Below are positions 36,649-44,727 of a DNA stretch of 64,000 bases, one piece after another. Position 1 is the first letter of the stretch; the number at the start of each line of letters is the position of its first letter. Origin of the DNA: UBA2040 sp002384725 (GTDB lineage: Bacteria > Bacteroidota > Bacteroidia > Flavobacteriales_D > Crocinitomicaceae); contig CAWUXE010000002.1 in assembly GCA_963926475.1 (NCBI GenBank), positions 1 to 64,000 of the forward strand. The letters run 5' to 3'. A program made the translations under genes and the position numbers. Below the pieces are notes generated by a model that was not told the DNA's origin, made no database searches, and was given only the letters and a program-made list of their open reading frames with translations.

Positions 36649-36798
36649 CTGTTCAGTTTTGGATAAATTTAAGAAGAAAAGTTCTTCTATCATAGCAAGG
36701 TAAAAATCATACCTTAATTTATCTTAAAAACAGTTCATTTCAGGAACATTTTGGTTCGTCTCCCGTAGAAACTTAAGTAACACCAATTTTATACAACG

Positions 36799-37686
36799 AT
36801 GATTTCTTTTCGAACCACATGTCTTTTAAGTGTTTTTCTCTTTTTTTCTAGCGCACTTTTTGCCCAAAATAGGAAGCTTGATCAATTGGAACAATTGTAT
36901 GCGCAACAACATTATAAATTAGTTTATAATAAATCCAAAAAACTACTTGATTCGCCAGATTATGATTTCACTGTAGTTCCAAAACTTTATAAGTGTATGA
37001 GTTTGTTTCAATTGGCTAAAAACGAATATTGGTTAAAACGAAATCCCGATGCACTAACCGAAGCCGAAAAACTATTTATCGAAGTTAAGTCTTCAAATGA
37101 GGGCGGAAAGGTCATGGATGCACATATGAACGAAATATCTGAGCTGAAAGATGATTTATATGCTTGGGGCCAATCCGTAGAAGGCGATGGCAACAAAAAC
37201 ACAGCTGCGCAATTAGAACAAATACTTGTGAGTTTATTCTCCAAGATTCCAAGTGCAACAAAGAATGATCCTAAACTACCAGCGAAAACTGAACCCGTAG
37301 GAAATGATGAACGATCAAAAATTATTGCTTTTGCTGAAAAATCTATAGGAATTCCTTACAAATGGGGTGGAATGACGAGTTCTGGATTTGATTGTAGTGG
37401 ATTCACTACCCACGTTATGAAGGAATTTAGAGTTTCTCTGCCTCGACGTGCGGTTGATCAACAAAAAGCTTCCATCAAAATAAAACAGAAAGATGCTCAA
37501 AAAGGCGACCTGGTGTTTTTCAACAATGGTGGCGGAATAAGTCACGTTGGAATTATCACTTCAGACAAAGGAAAACCGCTGACCATGATTCATGCTAGTT
37601 CATCTCAAGGGATCACAATTACGAACTTAGAAAAATCGACGTATTGGATGAAAAGATTAGACAGCTTCGGAACTTTTGTTAAGTAG
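36799..37686 (+). CDS. NlpC/P60 (C40) peptidoglycan peptidase
   Basis: A signal peptide (ends LFAQ, about residue 23) is followed by a helical N-terminal region (about 25-150, TPR-like in look) and the NlpC/P60 domain (about 170-295). The catalytic triad is C199 in GFDCSGF, H249 in ISHVGI, and H265 in MIHAS. Such enzymes cut the stem peptides of peptidoglycan at D-glutamyl-type bonds in the periplasm. The gene is transcribed alone, divergent from the CtpA operon, and its last eight bases overlap the convergent membrane-protein gene. Confidence 0.93.
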   Translation: MISFRTTCLLSVFLFFSSALFAQNRKLDQLEQLYAQQHYKLVYNKSKKLLDSPDYDFTVVPKLYKCMSLFQLAKNEYWLKRNPDALTEAEKLFIEVKSSNEGGKVMDAHMNEISELKDDLYAWGQSVEGDGNKNTAAQLEQILVSLFSKIPSATKNDPKLPAKTEPVGNDERSKIIAFAEKSIGIPYKWGGMTSSGFDCSGFTTHVMKEFRVSLPRRAVDQQKASIKIKQKDAQKGDLVFFNNGGGISHVGIITSDKGKPLTMIHASSSQGITITNLEKSTYWMKRLDSFGTFVK

Positions 37687-38167
37687 ACCTTGCTGCTTTA
37701 AACAGCAAATACACAGTCAAAACACAAAGTAATAGAGCGGAAACTAACATTGCCTCTGTACTATTAATTACGAGTAAGAAGGGCTGAATTACTCCAAAGC
37801 TTATAAACGGAAAAATCCATTTCTCCCAATTTTGCTTTCTCTTCACAATTCGTTCAAAAAGGCTATTCAAAAGGATGAATATAACGATGGCGAAAAGTAA
37901 TTCCCAATAATTTTTAAACACGCTCGGGCGCCAAAATCCTAGCGCGATAATTCCGTAAATACTGATGCTCAAAACCATTAAAATCTTCTTCCAAATGGTA
38001 ATCATTGGAATCAAAAGAAAGGCATTCAAGAATAATAAAAGGCCTGTGATCCCAACGAAAATGAATTTTAAGGAGGAGATGTATTCATCATTAAAAAATA
38101 CACAATATGTCGCGTAAAGAATGAATCCAATGTGCAGTAACATCAATATTCTTAGGATCCATTTCAT
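37679..38167 (-). CDS. Hypothetical four-to-five-helix membrane protein
   Basis: This is a 162-residue protein made almost entirely of hydrophobic helices (about 5-25, 30-55, 60-80, 85-105 and 115-155), with short charged loops including IVKRKQNWEKW near residue 110. No family is recognised. It starts one base into the ureohydrolase stop (TAATG), so it is the third gene of the polyamine operon. A transport or regulatory link to polyamines can be suspected only from position. Its 3' end overlaps the NlpC/P60 gene by eight bases. Confidence 0.75.
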   Translation of the reverse strand: MKWILRILMLLHIGFILYATYCVFFNDEYISSLKFIFVGITGLLLFLNAFLLIPMITIWKKILMVLSISIYGIIALGFWRPSVFKNYWELLFAIVIFILLNSLFERIVKRKQNWEKWIFPFISFGVIQPFLLVINSTEAMLVSALLLCVLTVYLLFKAARST

Positions 38168-39207
38168 TATTTTCTAAGGTGTTTTTCCATTAGAACAACC
38201 AAGTTCCACAGAGCTCTAGCGCCAACATTGGCATCCCATTCATCATTCTCTCCAGGAGATACTTCGTTGAGGTCGAATCCAATGATTTCTCTTCCCGAAT
38301 CCATCAAGGTGAAAAACAGATAATTTATTTCTTCCAAACTGAATCCGCCTGGCACTGGAGTACCAGTATTTGGACAAAGCCCAGGATTTAAACCATCAAT
38401 ATCAAAGGAAATATAGACTTTCTGAGGCAAAGTATCGATTATATTTTTCACTTGTTCGCCCCACGACATTCCTTCAAATGCTCTTTGTTTGATGTCCCAG
38501 TCTAAAAAGGTTCGAATTCTTCCTTCACTTTCTTTTATCAAATTCACTTCAGATGGAGAAATATCACGAATTCCAACTTGAACTAGTCTTTTCATGTTGG
38601 GGCAAGACTCCAAAACGTTGTACATGATGCTCGCGTGAGATTGATCAAATCCTTCGTAGGCTTCTCGTAAATCAGCATGCGCGTCAATTTGAAGAATACC
38701 GAAAGATTCGTGCCTCTCATTCAAAGCTTCAATCAAGCCAAGCGGAGTAGAGTGCTCACCACCCAAAATAGCGACAATTTTACCATCTTCTAATAAACTT
38801 TTGGATTTTGCTTTTAAATTCTCTTTTAATGCGTGATGTCCTGCGTTAATTTCGAGTACTACTTCCTGGAAATGCAAACTCTCTGATAACACACCGCCAT
38901 TTTCAAGAAAGTCAATGTATTCGATACATCCCAAACAATATTTATCGTTAATCGTTTTCCATTCATCCGAAATAGGCGACATAAAAACCTTGGTTTGATG
39001 TGCGTTTTCCAATTGCGGATGGTAGAAATCCAATTGAAGTGAAGCTTTTAAAATTGCTTTAGGGCCGTCACTTGTTCCTTTCCCATACGATGCCGTAGCG
39101 TCCCAAGGTACAGGTATGATCACAATGTCCGCCTCATCTTCAGTTATTGGAAAACCAAAAATATTTCCATTCGGCAAGGCAATTCTATTAGGATCAAAGT
39201 CTTCCAT
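38167..39207 (-). CDS. Ureohydrolase, agmatinase/arginase family
   Basis: Metal-binding motifs of the family are all present: GGEHS (near residue 159), the DAHADLR segment (near 183) and SFDIDGLNPG (near 280), with the later E-x-SPG. These enzymes use two manganese ions to release urea. The position directly behind the AdoMet-decarboxylase/spermidine synthase fusion favours agmatinase (agmatine to putrescine, the substrate of spermidine synthase), but arginase or formiminoglutamase cannot be excluded from motifs alone. The 346 residues include a longer N-terminal part than E. coli SpeB (306). An arginine decarboxylase gene is not in the window. Confidence 0.88.
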   Translation of the reverse strand: MEDFDPNRIALPNGNIFGFPITEDEADIVIIPVPWDATASYGKGTSDGPKAILKASLQLDFYHPQLENAHQTKVFMSPISDEWKTINDKYCLGCIEYIDFLENGGVLSESLHFQEVVLEINAGHHALKENLKAKSKSLLEDGKIVAILGGEHSTPLGLIEALNERHESFGILQIDAHADLREAYEGFDQSHASIMYNVLESCPNMKRLVQVGIRDISPSEVNLIKESEGRIRTFLDWDIKQRAFEGMSWGEQVKNIIDTLPQKVYISFDIDGLNPGLCPNTGTPVPGGFSLEEINYLFFTLMDSGREIIGFDLNEVSPGENDEWDANVGARALWNLVVLMEKHLRK

Positions 39208-39209
39208 AA

Positions 39210-40502
39210 TTATTTGACCAAGTCTTTAACGAAGTTCGGTGTTGCAAAACTTCCAGAGTGTACCTCTGAATTGTAATATCGTAATCCATTTATAGCAGCA
39301 AATTCATCCATTTCTGATTGATTTGTAACTTTTTTAGGATGTTTATCTCCTTTGATTCCGTATTGAAAACACCACATACCGGTTGGATAAGTCGGCACAA
39401 AAAACAAGCTAATAGGTGCATTTTCTGCACCGAAGATTTCTTGAAGTGTTTTGTTCAATTCTGCAAAGGCTTTGTCGTTGAATTTTGGAGATTCTCCTTG
39501 CGCCACCAAAATTCCATTTGGCTTTAAGGCTTTATAGCAATTTTGGTAAAATTTAGTGGAAAACAATCCTTCAGCAGGACCAACAGGATCAGAACCATCA
39601 ACGATAATCAAATCGTATGCTCCAGCTTGTGCATTTTCAGCAAAAGCAATTCCATCATCAACAATTAACTCCAATTTGTGATTATCAAATTCAGTGGCGA
39701 TTTGCGGCAAATGTTCTTTACATGCTTTGATAACTTCTCCATCAATCTCAACCATGGTAACCTTTTCAACAGAGTTGTGACGCAATATCTCGCGGATTGT
39801 TCCACCGTCTCCACCGCCAATGACCAAAACATTTTTAGCATCGTTAAGTGTCAGCATAGCTGGATGAGAAATCATTTCGTGATAATGGAATTCATCGTCG
39901 ATGGTCGTCATAACCATATCATCCAAGGCCAACATTTTTCCGTATTTGTATGATTCTAAGATTCTTACACGTTGAAAAGGAGATTGAACATCAAAAAACA
40001 CTTCTCCCGTAAAACGAAGAGATAAAGCCTGATTTTCATCTTTATCGGTGAACCATACATTTCTAGTATAAAAATCAGGGTTTTTCCATGGTGCGCCTTC
40101 TTCTTGTGCTTTTTGACGAGAAGAAGTCATATCAAAATCGTTTCTTGTCAAAAGGTTAACAGAACCACGTTTCATTTCTATTGCAGAGTATGACTTCGAT
40201 TTGAAGGCTTCCTTCAGCATATCGAAGGAAATCCAGGCATCCATTTCACCGCAAGTAAACAAATCTACTGCAGCATAACCGTATTCTGGCCAAGTATGTA
40301 TTGCCAAGTGACTTTCTTCTATAACCACGACACCTGAAACTCCATAAGGGGAAAAATGGTGAAAGGTTGAATTAATAACTGTTGCACCTGCAGCTCTTGC
40401 AGCAGCAACCATATCACGTTCTATCCCTGCGACATCATTCATCAACTTGGGATCACAATTCATAAACTCCACTAAAATGTGGTTTCCTAAAGCATGACTC
40501 AT
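39210..40502 (-). CDS. Fused AdoMet decarboxylase and spermidine synthase
   Basis: Residues 1-115 form a class 1B S-adenosylmethionine decarboxylase: the pyruvoyl-forming S64 in IEESHLAIHTWPE, H69, and C84 in DLFTCG are all intact. Residues 140-430 form an aminopropyltransferase, with GGGDGGTIREILRH as the SAM site and DGSDPVGPAE as the catalytic segment. One polypeptide thus makes decarboxylated AdoMet and uses it to turn putrescine into spermidine. Such fusions have been described in several bacteria. The gene is the first of an operon with a ureohydrolase, giving agmatine to spermidine in two genes. Expected processing is self-cleavage at Glu63-Ser64. Confidence 0.93.
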   Translation of the reverse strand: MSHALGNHILVEFMNCDPKLMNDVAGIERDMVAAARAAGATVINSTFHHFSPYGVSGVVVIEESHLAIHTWPEYGYAAVDLFTCGEMDAWISFDMLKEAFKSKSYSAIEMKRGSVNLLTRNDFDMTSSRQKAQEEGAPWKNPDFYTRNVWFTDKDENQALSLRFTGEVFFDVQSPFQRVRILESYKYGKMLALDDMVMTTIDDEFHYHEMISHPAMLTLNDAKNVLVIGGGDGGTIREILRHNSVEKVTMVEIDGEVIKACKEHLPQIATEFDNHKLELIVDDGIAFAENAQAGAYDLIIVDGSDPVGPAEGLFSTKFYQNCYKALKPNGILVAQGESPKFNDKAFAELNKTLQEIFGAENAPISLFFVPTYPTGMWCFQYGIKGDKHPKKVTNQSEMDEFAAINGLRYYNSEVHSGSFATPNFVKDLVK

Positions 40503-40522
40503 TTGAAATGTATTTTAATTTG

Positions 40523-40550
40523 CAAATATATTGGATTATTGTTTATTCAA
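40523..40550 (-). promoter_or_regulatory. Promoter of the polyamine operon
   Basis: On the minus strand TTG (40550-40548), 17 bases, then TATATTTG (40530-40523) fit the Bacteroidota consensus. Transcription would start near 40516, about 14 bases before the ATG at 40502. Confidence 0.5.
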
Positions 40551-40570
40551 GGGGATGTCGATTAAACTTC

Positions 40571-41353
40571 TTACATTTTTTCGATTGCACCTAAGCCAAA
40601 TAAGGCAAAATCATATTTACATGGATCCTTTTCATCAAATTTCCGGAGGTTTACCATCAATTCCTCTAAAGCTAACCAATCATCTTGTTTTCTTGTGATT
40701 AATCCGAGTTTTCTGCCAACTTTGCTCGTGTGAACATCCAATGGAATCATCAATTCATTTATCGGTATAGATTTCCATATTCCAAAATCAACATGTTGGT
40801 CATCTTCGCGCACCATCCAGCGTAGAAACATGTTGATTCGCTTCGAAGCGGACTTATTCAAGGGATTGGCCAAGTGTTTTTCGCTTCTTTTTTCGTGCGG
40901 AAAGGTAAGCATGGTTTCTCGAAAGTTTACAATTCGACCTTTCGCACCTGGATGTTCGTCATGTGCCTTAAATACTGATTCCAAGGATGAATGCTTTTTA
41001 TAAATTTCCTTTAATCCATGGCAGAAAAACTGTAAATCAGAAACCTTGAAGGTACGATGCACGAAATGAACCATTTCGAAATCTTTTTCCGTGTGGTTTT
41101 GAATAAATCCGAAAGGTTTTCCATCAAAAATTTCGATGAGTCGTCTTCCTGATTTTAAAATCGATTTTCTATTTCCCCAAGCGATAGTGGAGAGGAGGAT
41201 GCCTATTATTTCTCGATCTTGTTTTAAGGTGAACTCATGAACAATTCCCAATGGATCCTCAGGTAAAAAGTCTGGAGTATTAAATTCTTTAACTTTCGAA
41301 TTGAGAAAGTCCTTTAATTCACTAGAAGAATAGGAGTTAGACGAAAAGTCCAT
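40571..41353 (-). CDS. TIGR02757/DUF2400 family protein
   Basis: The 260-residue soluble protein matches the layout of TIGR02757 (DUF2400): REIIGILLSTIAWGNRKSIL near residue 52 (split as REIIGILLST and IAWGNRKSIL), MFLRWMVREDD near 180, and a C-terminal PLDVHTSKVGRKLGL near 205-219 with the DVHT motif. The fold is predicted to be helical and related to HhH-GPD DNA glycosylases by some databases, which is a guess here. No activity is established. It overlaps the upstream LolD-like gene by 17 bases on the same strand. Confidence 0.88.
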   Translation of the reverse strand: MDFSSNSYSSSELKDFLNSKVKEFNTPDFLPEDPLGIVHEFTLKQDREIIGILLSTIAWGNRKSILKSGRRLIEIFDGKPFGFIQNHTEKDFEMVHFVHRTFKVSDLQFFCHGLKEIYKKHSSLESVFKAHDEHPGAKGRIVNFRETMLTFPHEKRSEKHLANPLNKSASKRINMFLRWMVREDDQHVDFGIWKSIPINELMIPLDVHTSKVGRKLGLITRKQDDWLALEELMVNLRKFDEKDPCKYDFALFGLGAIEKM

Positions 41354-41987
41354 CTGACATGGTCAATTTCCGATCGGCCATATTCGCTAAATTCTCATTG
41401 TGTGTTACAATGACGAAAGTATGATTGAACTGATCTCTTAAGTCGAAAAATAGTTTATGCAATGCATCTGAATTAACGCTATCTAAGTTTCCCGATGGTT
41501 CGTCTGCAAAAATAACTTTTGGTTGATTGATTAAAGCACGAGCAACTGAAATGCGCTGTTGTTCTCCTCCAGAAAGTTCAGCTGGCTGATGAGAAGAGCG
41601 GTCAAGTAAACCAAGAATATCTAAATATTTCTCCGCCTCTTTTTTTGCATCCGATTTGGAAACCCCTTTAATAAGAGCGGGCAACATAACGTTTTCTACT
41701 GCTGTAAACTCCGGCAACAATTGGTGAAACTGAAAAATAAATCCTAAATTTTCGTTTCGAAATTGCGCTTTCTTTTTATCTGAAAGCTCAGAAACATTGG
41801 TGTTATTGATCAAAATATCGCCCAAATCAGGTTTATCTAAGGTTCCTAAAATCTGAAGAAAAGTAGTTTTGCCAGCACCAGAAGAACCTACTACCGAAAC
41901 TATTTCGCCGGATTTCACATCAATATCTATCCCTTTTAAAATTCCGAGATTACCGTACTTCTTGTATATGTTTTTCGCCTGAAGCAT
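41337..41987 (-). CDS. ABC transporter ATPase, LolD-like
   Basis: The Walker A motif GSSGAGKT is at residues 34-41, the signature LSGGEQQ at 138-144, and Walker B VIFADEP at 158-164. The 216-residue length and the Q-loop region FIFQFHQLLPEF (about 83-94) are typical of the MacB/LolD group. LolD powers transfer of lipoproteins from the inner membrane to LolA together with LolC/LolE. No permease gene lies next to it here, although orphan lolD genes are common in Flavobacteriales. Close spacing to ribBA (2 bases) and overlap with the TIGR02757 gene make one operon. Confidence 0.9.
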   Translation of the reverse strand: MLQAKNIYKKYGNLGILKGIDIDVKSGEIVSVVGSSGAGKTTFLQILGTLDKPDLGDILINNTNVSELSDKKKAQFRNENLGFIFQFHQLLPEFTAVENVMLPALIKGVSKSDAKKEAEKYLDILGLLDRSSHQPAELSGGEQQRISVARALINQPKVIFADEPSGNLDSVNSDALHKLFFDLRDQFNHTFVIVTHNENLANMADRKLTMSDGLFV

Positions 41988-41989
41988 CC

Positions 41990-43204
41990 TTAGTCGTTCA
42001 TTTTAAGGGTATGGCCCATTTTATCACGCTTCGTTTTTAAATACAAGTCATTGTGTTCATTGCTTTCTATTTCAAGAGCAACATTATCAACGATTTCAAG
42101 ACCATAACCAATTAAACCTGAACGTTTTTTTGGATTATTAGACATCAATTTCATTTTAGAAACTCCCATGTCGCGTATTATTTGTGCGCCAATTCCGTAA
42201 TCTCTATCATCTACATTGAAACCCAGTTTTATGTTGGCTTCAACAGTGTCCAACCCTTCCTCTTGTAATTTGTATGCTTTTAGCTTATTCACCAAGCCAA
42301 TTCCACGACCTTCTTGATTCATATAAACAATCAAACCTTTTCCAGCCTCTTCGATCATTTCCATTGACTTGTGCAACTGTGGTCCGCAATCACAGCGACA
42401 TGATCCGAAAATATCACCTGTCATACATGATGAATGAACTCGAACCAAAACAGGCTCGTCTTTTTCCCATTCACCTTTGTAAATCGCTAAATGATCCTGC
42501 CCAGTATTGATTTCTTGATAAGCCCGCATTCGGAAATCGCCAAAATTAGTTGGTAGTTGAATGTCCACTTTTCGCTCAATCAAAGATTCTTTCTCCAAAC
42601 GATAATGAATCAAATCTTCAATCGAAATGATTTTCAAGTTATGCTTTTCAGCAATCTTCACCAATTCGGGTAAGCGAGCCATTGTGCCGTCTTCATTGAG
42701 GATCTCAACAATAACGCCAGCTGGTTCAAAACCTGCCATTCTTGATAAATCTATTGCAGCTTCTGTATGTCCTGCACGACGCAAAACACCACCTTTCTTC
42801 GCTCTAAGTGGAAAGATGTGGCCAGGCTTCCCTAATTTCTTAGGGTCCAAATCTGTATTGATTAATGCTTGAATTGTTTTAGAGCGGTCACTCGCAGAAA
42901 TCCCTGTAGTACAACCATCGCCCACTAAATCCACAGAAATGGTGAACGGTGTTTCGTACTCAGCCGTATTGTTTTTAACCATTAGGTCTAAGCCCAACTC
43001 ATCACATCTATCTTCTAACAACGGTGCGCAAATCAGTCCACGACCATGTGTCGCCATAAAGTTGATAATCTCAGGAGTAACGTTTCTTGCGGCAGTTAAA
43101 AAATCGCCTTCGTTCTCACGGTTTTCATCATCTACAACGATAATTACTTTTCCGTTTTTTATATCTTCAATTGCCTCGGCAACCGTATTCAGCTTAAAAC
43201 TCAT
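41990..43204 (-). CDS. ribBA: Bifunctional DHBP synthase and GTP cyclohydrolase II
   Basis: Residues 1-200 are 3,4-dihydroxy-2-butanone-4-phosphate synthase (DDENRENEGDFL near 25-36, GHTEAAIDLSRMAG near 150). Residues 205-404 are GTP cyclohydrolase II with the zinc cysteines in SCMTGD, GSCRCDCG, and the NQEGRGIGL motif. The two domains supply both first steps of riboflavin synthesis. The upstream 68 bases hold no FMN riboswitch. It is the first gene of an operon with the LolD-like ATPase and the TIGR02757 protein. Confidence 0.96.
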   Translation of the reverse strand: MSFKLNTVAEAIEDIKNGKVIIVVDDENRENEGDFLTAARNVTPEIINFMATHGRGLICAPLLEDRCDELGLDLMVKNNTAEYETPFTISVDLVGDGCTTGISASDRSKTIQALINTDLDPKKLGKPGHIFPLRAKKGGVLRRAGHTEAAIDLSRMAGFEPAGVIVEILNEDGTMARLPELVKIAEKHNLKIISIEDLIHYRLEKESLIERKVDIQLPTNFGDFRMRAYQEINTGQDHLAIYKGEWEKDEPVLVRVHSSCMTGDIFGSCRCDCGPQLHKSMEMIEEAGKGLIVYMNQEGRGIGLVNKLKAYKLQEEGLDTVEANIKLGFNVDDRDYGIGAQIIRDMGVSKMKLMSNNPKKRSGLIGYGLEIVDNVALEIESNEHNDLYLKTKRDKMGHTLKMND

Positions 43205-43666
43205 TTCTTATCAAATTGCTTTCAAAAATACCGCTTATTTATCAATTTAAGCTTATACCACATGCAATTCGTCTATTTCCTAACAGGCATGCGAAAGACT
43301 ACGTTACCATCAAAAACATCTAAAACTAGATTGTGTTCATTATCGACTATTTTAGACGATATGTTTTTAGGAACATCACCCTCAACTATTCTATTGGCAA
43401 TTCCTTCGGCTCTTCATTATTAGCAAGGACCGAAGCAGAATTCAATAATTCTTTCGCCTTGTTTGTATATTTTTCAAAATCGATCATATCCGGTTTTTCC
43501 AATTTTGGCCTCAAAAGCTAAACCATACGTCAAAATCGGGAAAAATGACAGTATCTCAAACTAAAACAATTCTTTTTATCATCACATTTTTAAATAAAAT
43601 GCTGATAGGACCGTAACTTGTTGCTGATAACCACGTAAGAGAAGTTATATTTTGAATATTGAGAAA
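43205..43666. other. Gene-poor stretch between ribBA and the glucosaminidase gene
   Basis: About 460 bases without an intact gene. It contains the degenerate minus-strand frame at 43273-43487, described separately. Apart from AT-rich sequence before each flanking gene, nothing else was recognised. A plus-strand open frame at 43333-43521 lies antisense to the degenerate frame and has no coding features. Confidence 0.5.
43273..43487 (-). pseudogene. Frameshifted small-gene remnant, about 71 codons
   Basis: From ATG at 43487 the frame reads MIDFEKYTNKAKELLNSA and stops at 43386-43388. Switching frame near 43405-43410 continues protein-like sequence: IANRIVEGDVPKNISSKI, then LVLDVFDGNVVFRMPVRK, to TAG at 43273-43275. 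The two halves together look like one small soluble protein broken by a one-base frameshift. Alternatives are a sequencing error in a living gene, or a short 33-residue ORF. No homologue is known to me. Confidence 0.4.
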
Positions 43667-44590
43667 ATGAAAAATGTAAAAAGAAATCTAATTGTGCTGT
43701 CTCTGCTGAGCGTGGGGACAACTTCTTTTGCTGAAACAGATTACAAAGCTTTAAAGCTTGAATATATCGAGCAGTACAGAGCTACAGCAATTCAGCAAAT
43801 GATTTACACGAAAATTCCTGCTAGTATTACATTAGCACAAGGATTACTGGAAAGTGGAGCAGGGACTTCGCGTTTAGCAACATTAGGAAACAATCATTTT
43901 GGAATCAAATGTCACGAATGGCAGGGAGAGCGAATGTTTCACGATGACGATGCAAAAGGTGAATGTTTCCGTGTGTATGGAAATGCGGAACTTTCATTTG
44001 TTGATCACAGCGCATTTTTAACAGAAAGGAATCGCTACGCATTTTTGTTTGGGTACGCAACGACTGATTATGAAAATTGGGCAAAAGGCTTAAAAAAAGC
44101 TGGATATGCAACTAATCCTCAATATGCCAACTTATTGATAAAGCTTATTGAGGATTACGACCTAGACGCTTTTGATGCTGCATTGCTTCCTCCCAAAAAG
44201 AACGGTGAGCTTTTGAATCCTCCGAAAAACAAAATTGAAACAAACATAAAGGTGGATACAGCAGAAAATCAAAGTGCGTATGTAGTTGCCAAAAAAGGAG
44301 ATACGTGCTATAGAATTTCTCAAGAATTCAGCACAGCCATGTGGGAATTGAGAAAGTACAACGACTTTGAAGAGCAAAAGGATGTGCTGGAAGAAGGAGA
44401 CATAGTGTTTTTAGAGCCTAAAAAGAACAAAGTAGATGATACAAAAGCAAGTGTTATTAGTCAACAAAATCAAACTTTACTTAGTCTTTCTCAGAATTTA
44501 GGAATCAAACTTAAAAAGTTGATGAAATTAAATCAAGACATTGTAGAAGATACAGTAATCGTTAAGGGAGAAAAGCTTCTCCTCGATTGA
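43667..44590 (+). CDS. Glucosaminidase with two LysM domains
   Basis: The ATG at 43667 (MKNVKRN) opens a signal peptide ending SFAE; a longer frame at 43652 would need a TTG. The glucosaminidase domain (about 28-165) has ASITLAQGLLESGAG with the catalytic glutamate, and GNNHFGIKCH. Two LysM domains follow (about 205-250 and 260-307). It should cut N-acetylglucosaminyl bonds in peptidoglycan, with LysM holding it to the wall, and may act in cell separation. The 307-residue length is typical of Bacteroidota mannosyl-glycoprotein endo-beta-N-acetylglucosaminidase-like proteins. It is followed by a clear terminator. Confidence 0.92.
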   Translation: MKNVKRNLIVLSLLSVGTTSFAETDYKALKLEYIEQYRATAIQQMIYTKIPASITLAQGLLESGAGTSRLATLGNNHFGIKCHEWQGERMFHDDDAKGECFRVYGNAELSFVDHSAFLTERNRYAFLFGYATTDYENWAKGLKKAGYATNPQYANLLIKLIEDYDLDAFDAALLPPKKNGELLNPPKNKIETNIKVDTAENQSAYVVAKKGDTCYRISQEFSTAMWELRKYNDFEEQKDVLEEGDIVFLEPKKNKVDDTKASVISQQNQTLLSLSQNLGIKLKKLMKLNQDIVEDTVIVKGEKLLLD

Positions 44591-44612
44591 TCAAATAAAA
44601 TTAAAAGGTAAT

Positions 44613-44642
44613 AAAGCCTGATTCATTGAATTGGGCTTTTTT
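44613..44642 (+). terminator. Terminator after the glucosaminidase gene
   Basis: AAAGCC pairs with GGCTTT around a bulged ATTC/GAAT inner stem, followed by a T run. Confidence 0.75.
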
Positions 44643-44727
44643 AGTTTAACTTAGCTTTACAATAATAATTTGTGAATATTCTCGTAAGGAATATGTTTTA
44701 ATTACAACTAACGTTTTTCTATTCATC

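Noticed and set aside
36649..36693. Extension of the CtpA-like protease
   Set aside because: The signal peptide begins at the ATG at 36648, and the extra residues are not signal-like.
43205..43272. FMN riboswitch before ribBA
   Set aside because: The minus-strand leader is short and shows none of the conserved RFN stems.
43333..43521. Plus-strand open frame in the gap before the glucosaminidase gene
   Set aside because: It lies antisense to the degenerate minus-strand frame, which has the better protein-like sequence; no signal, motif or promoter supports it.
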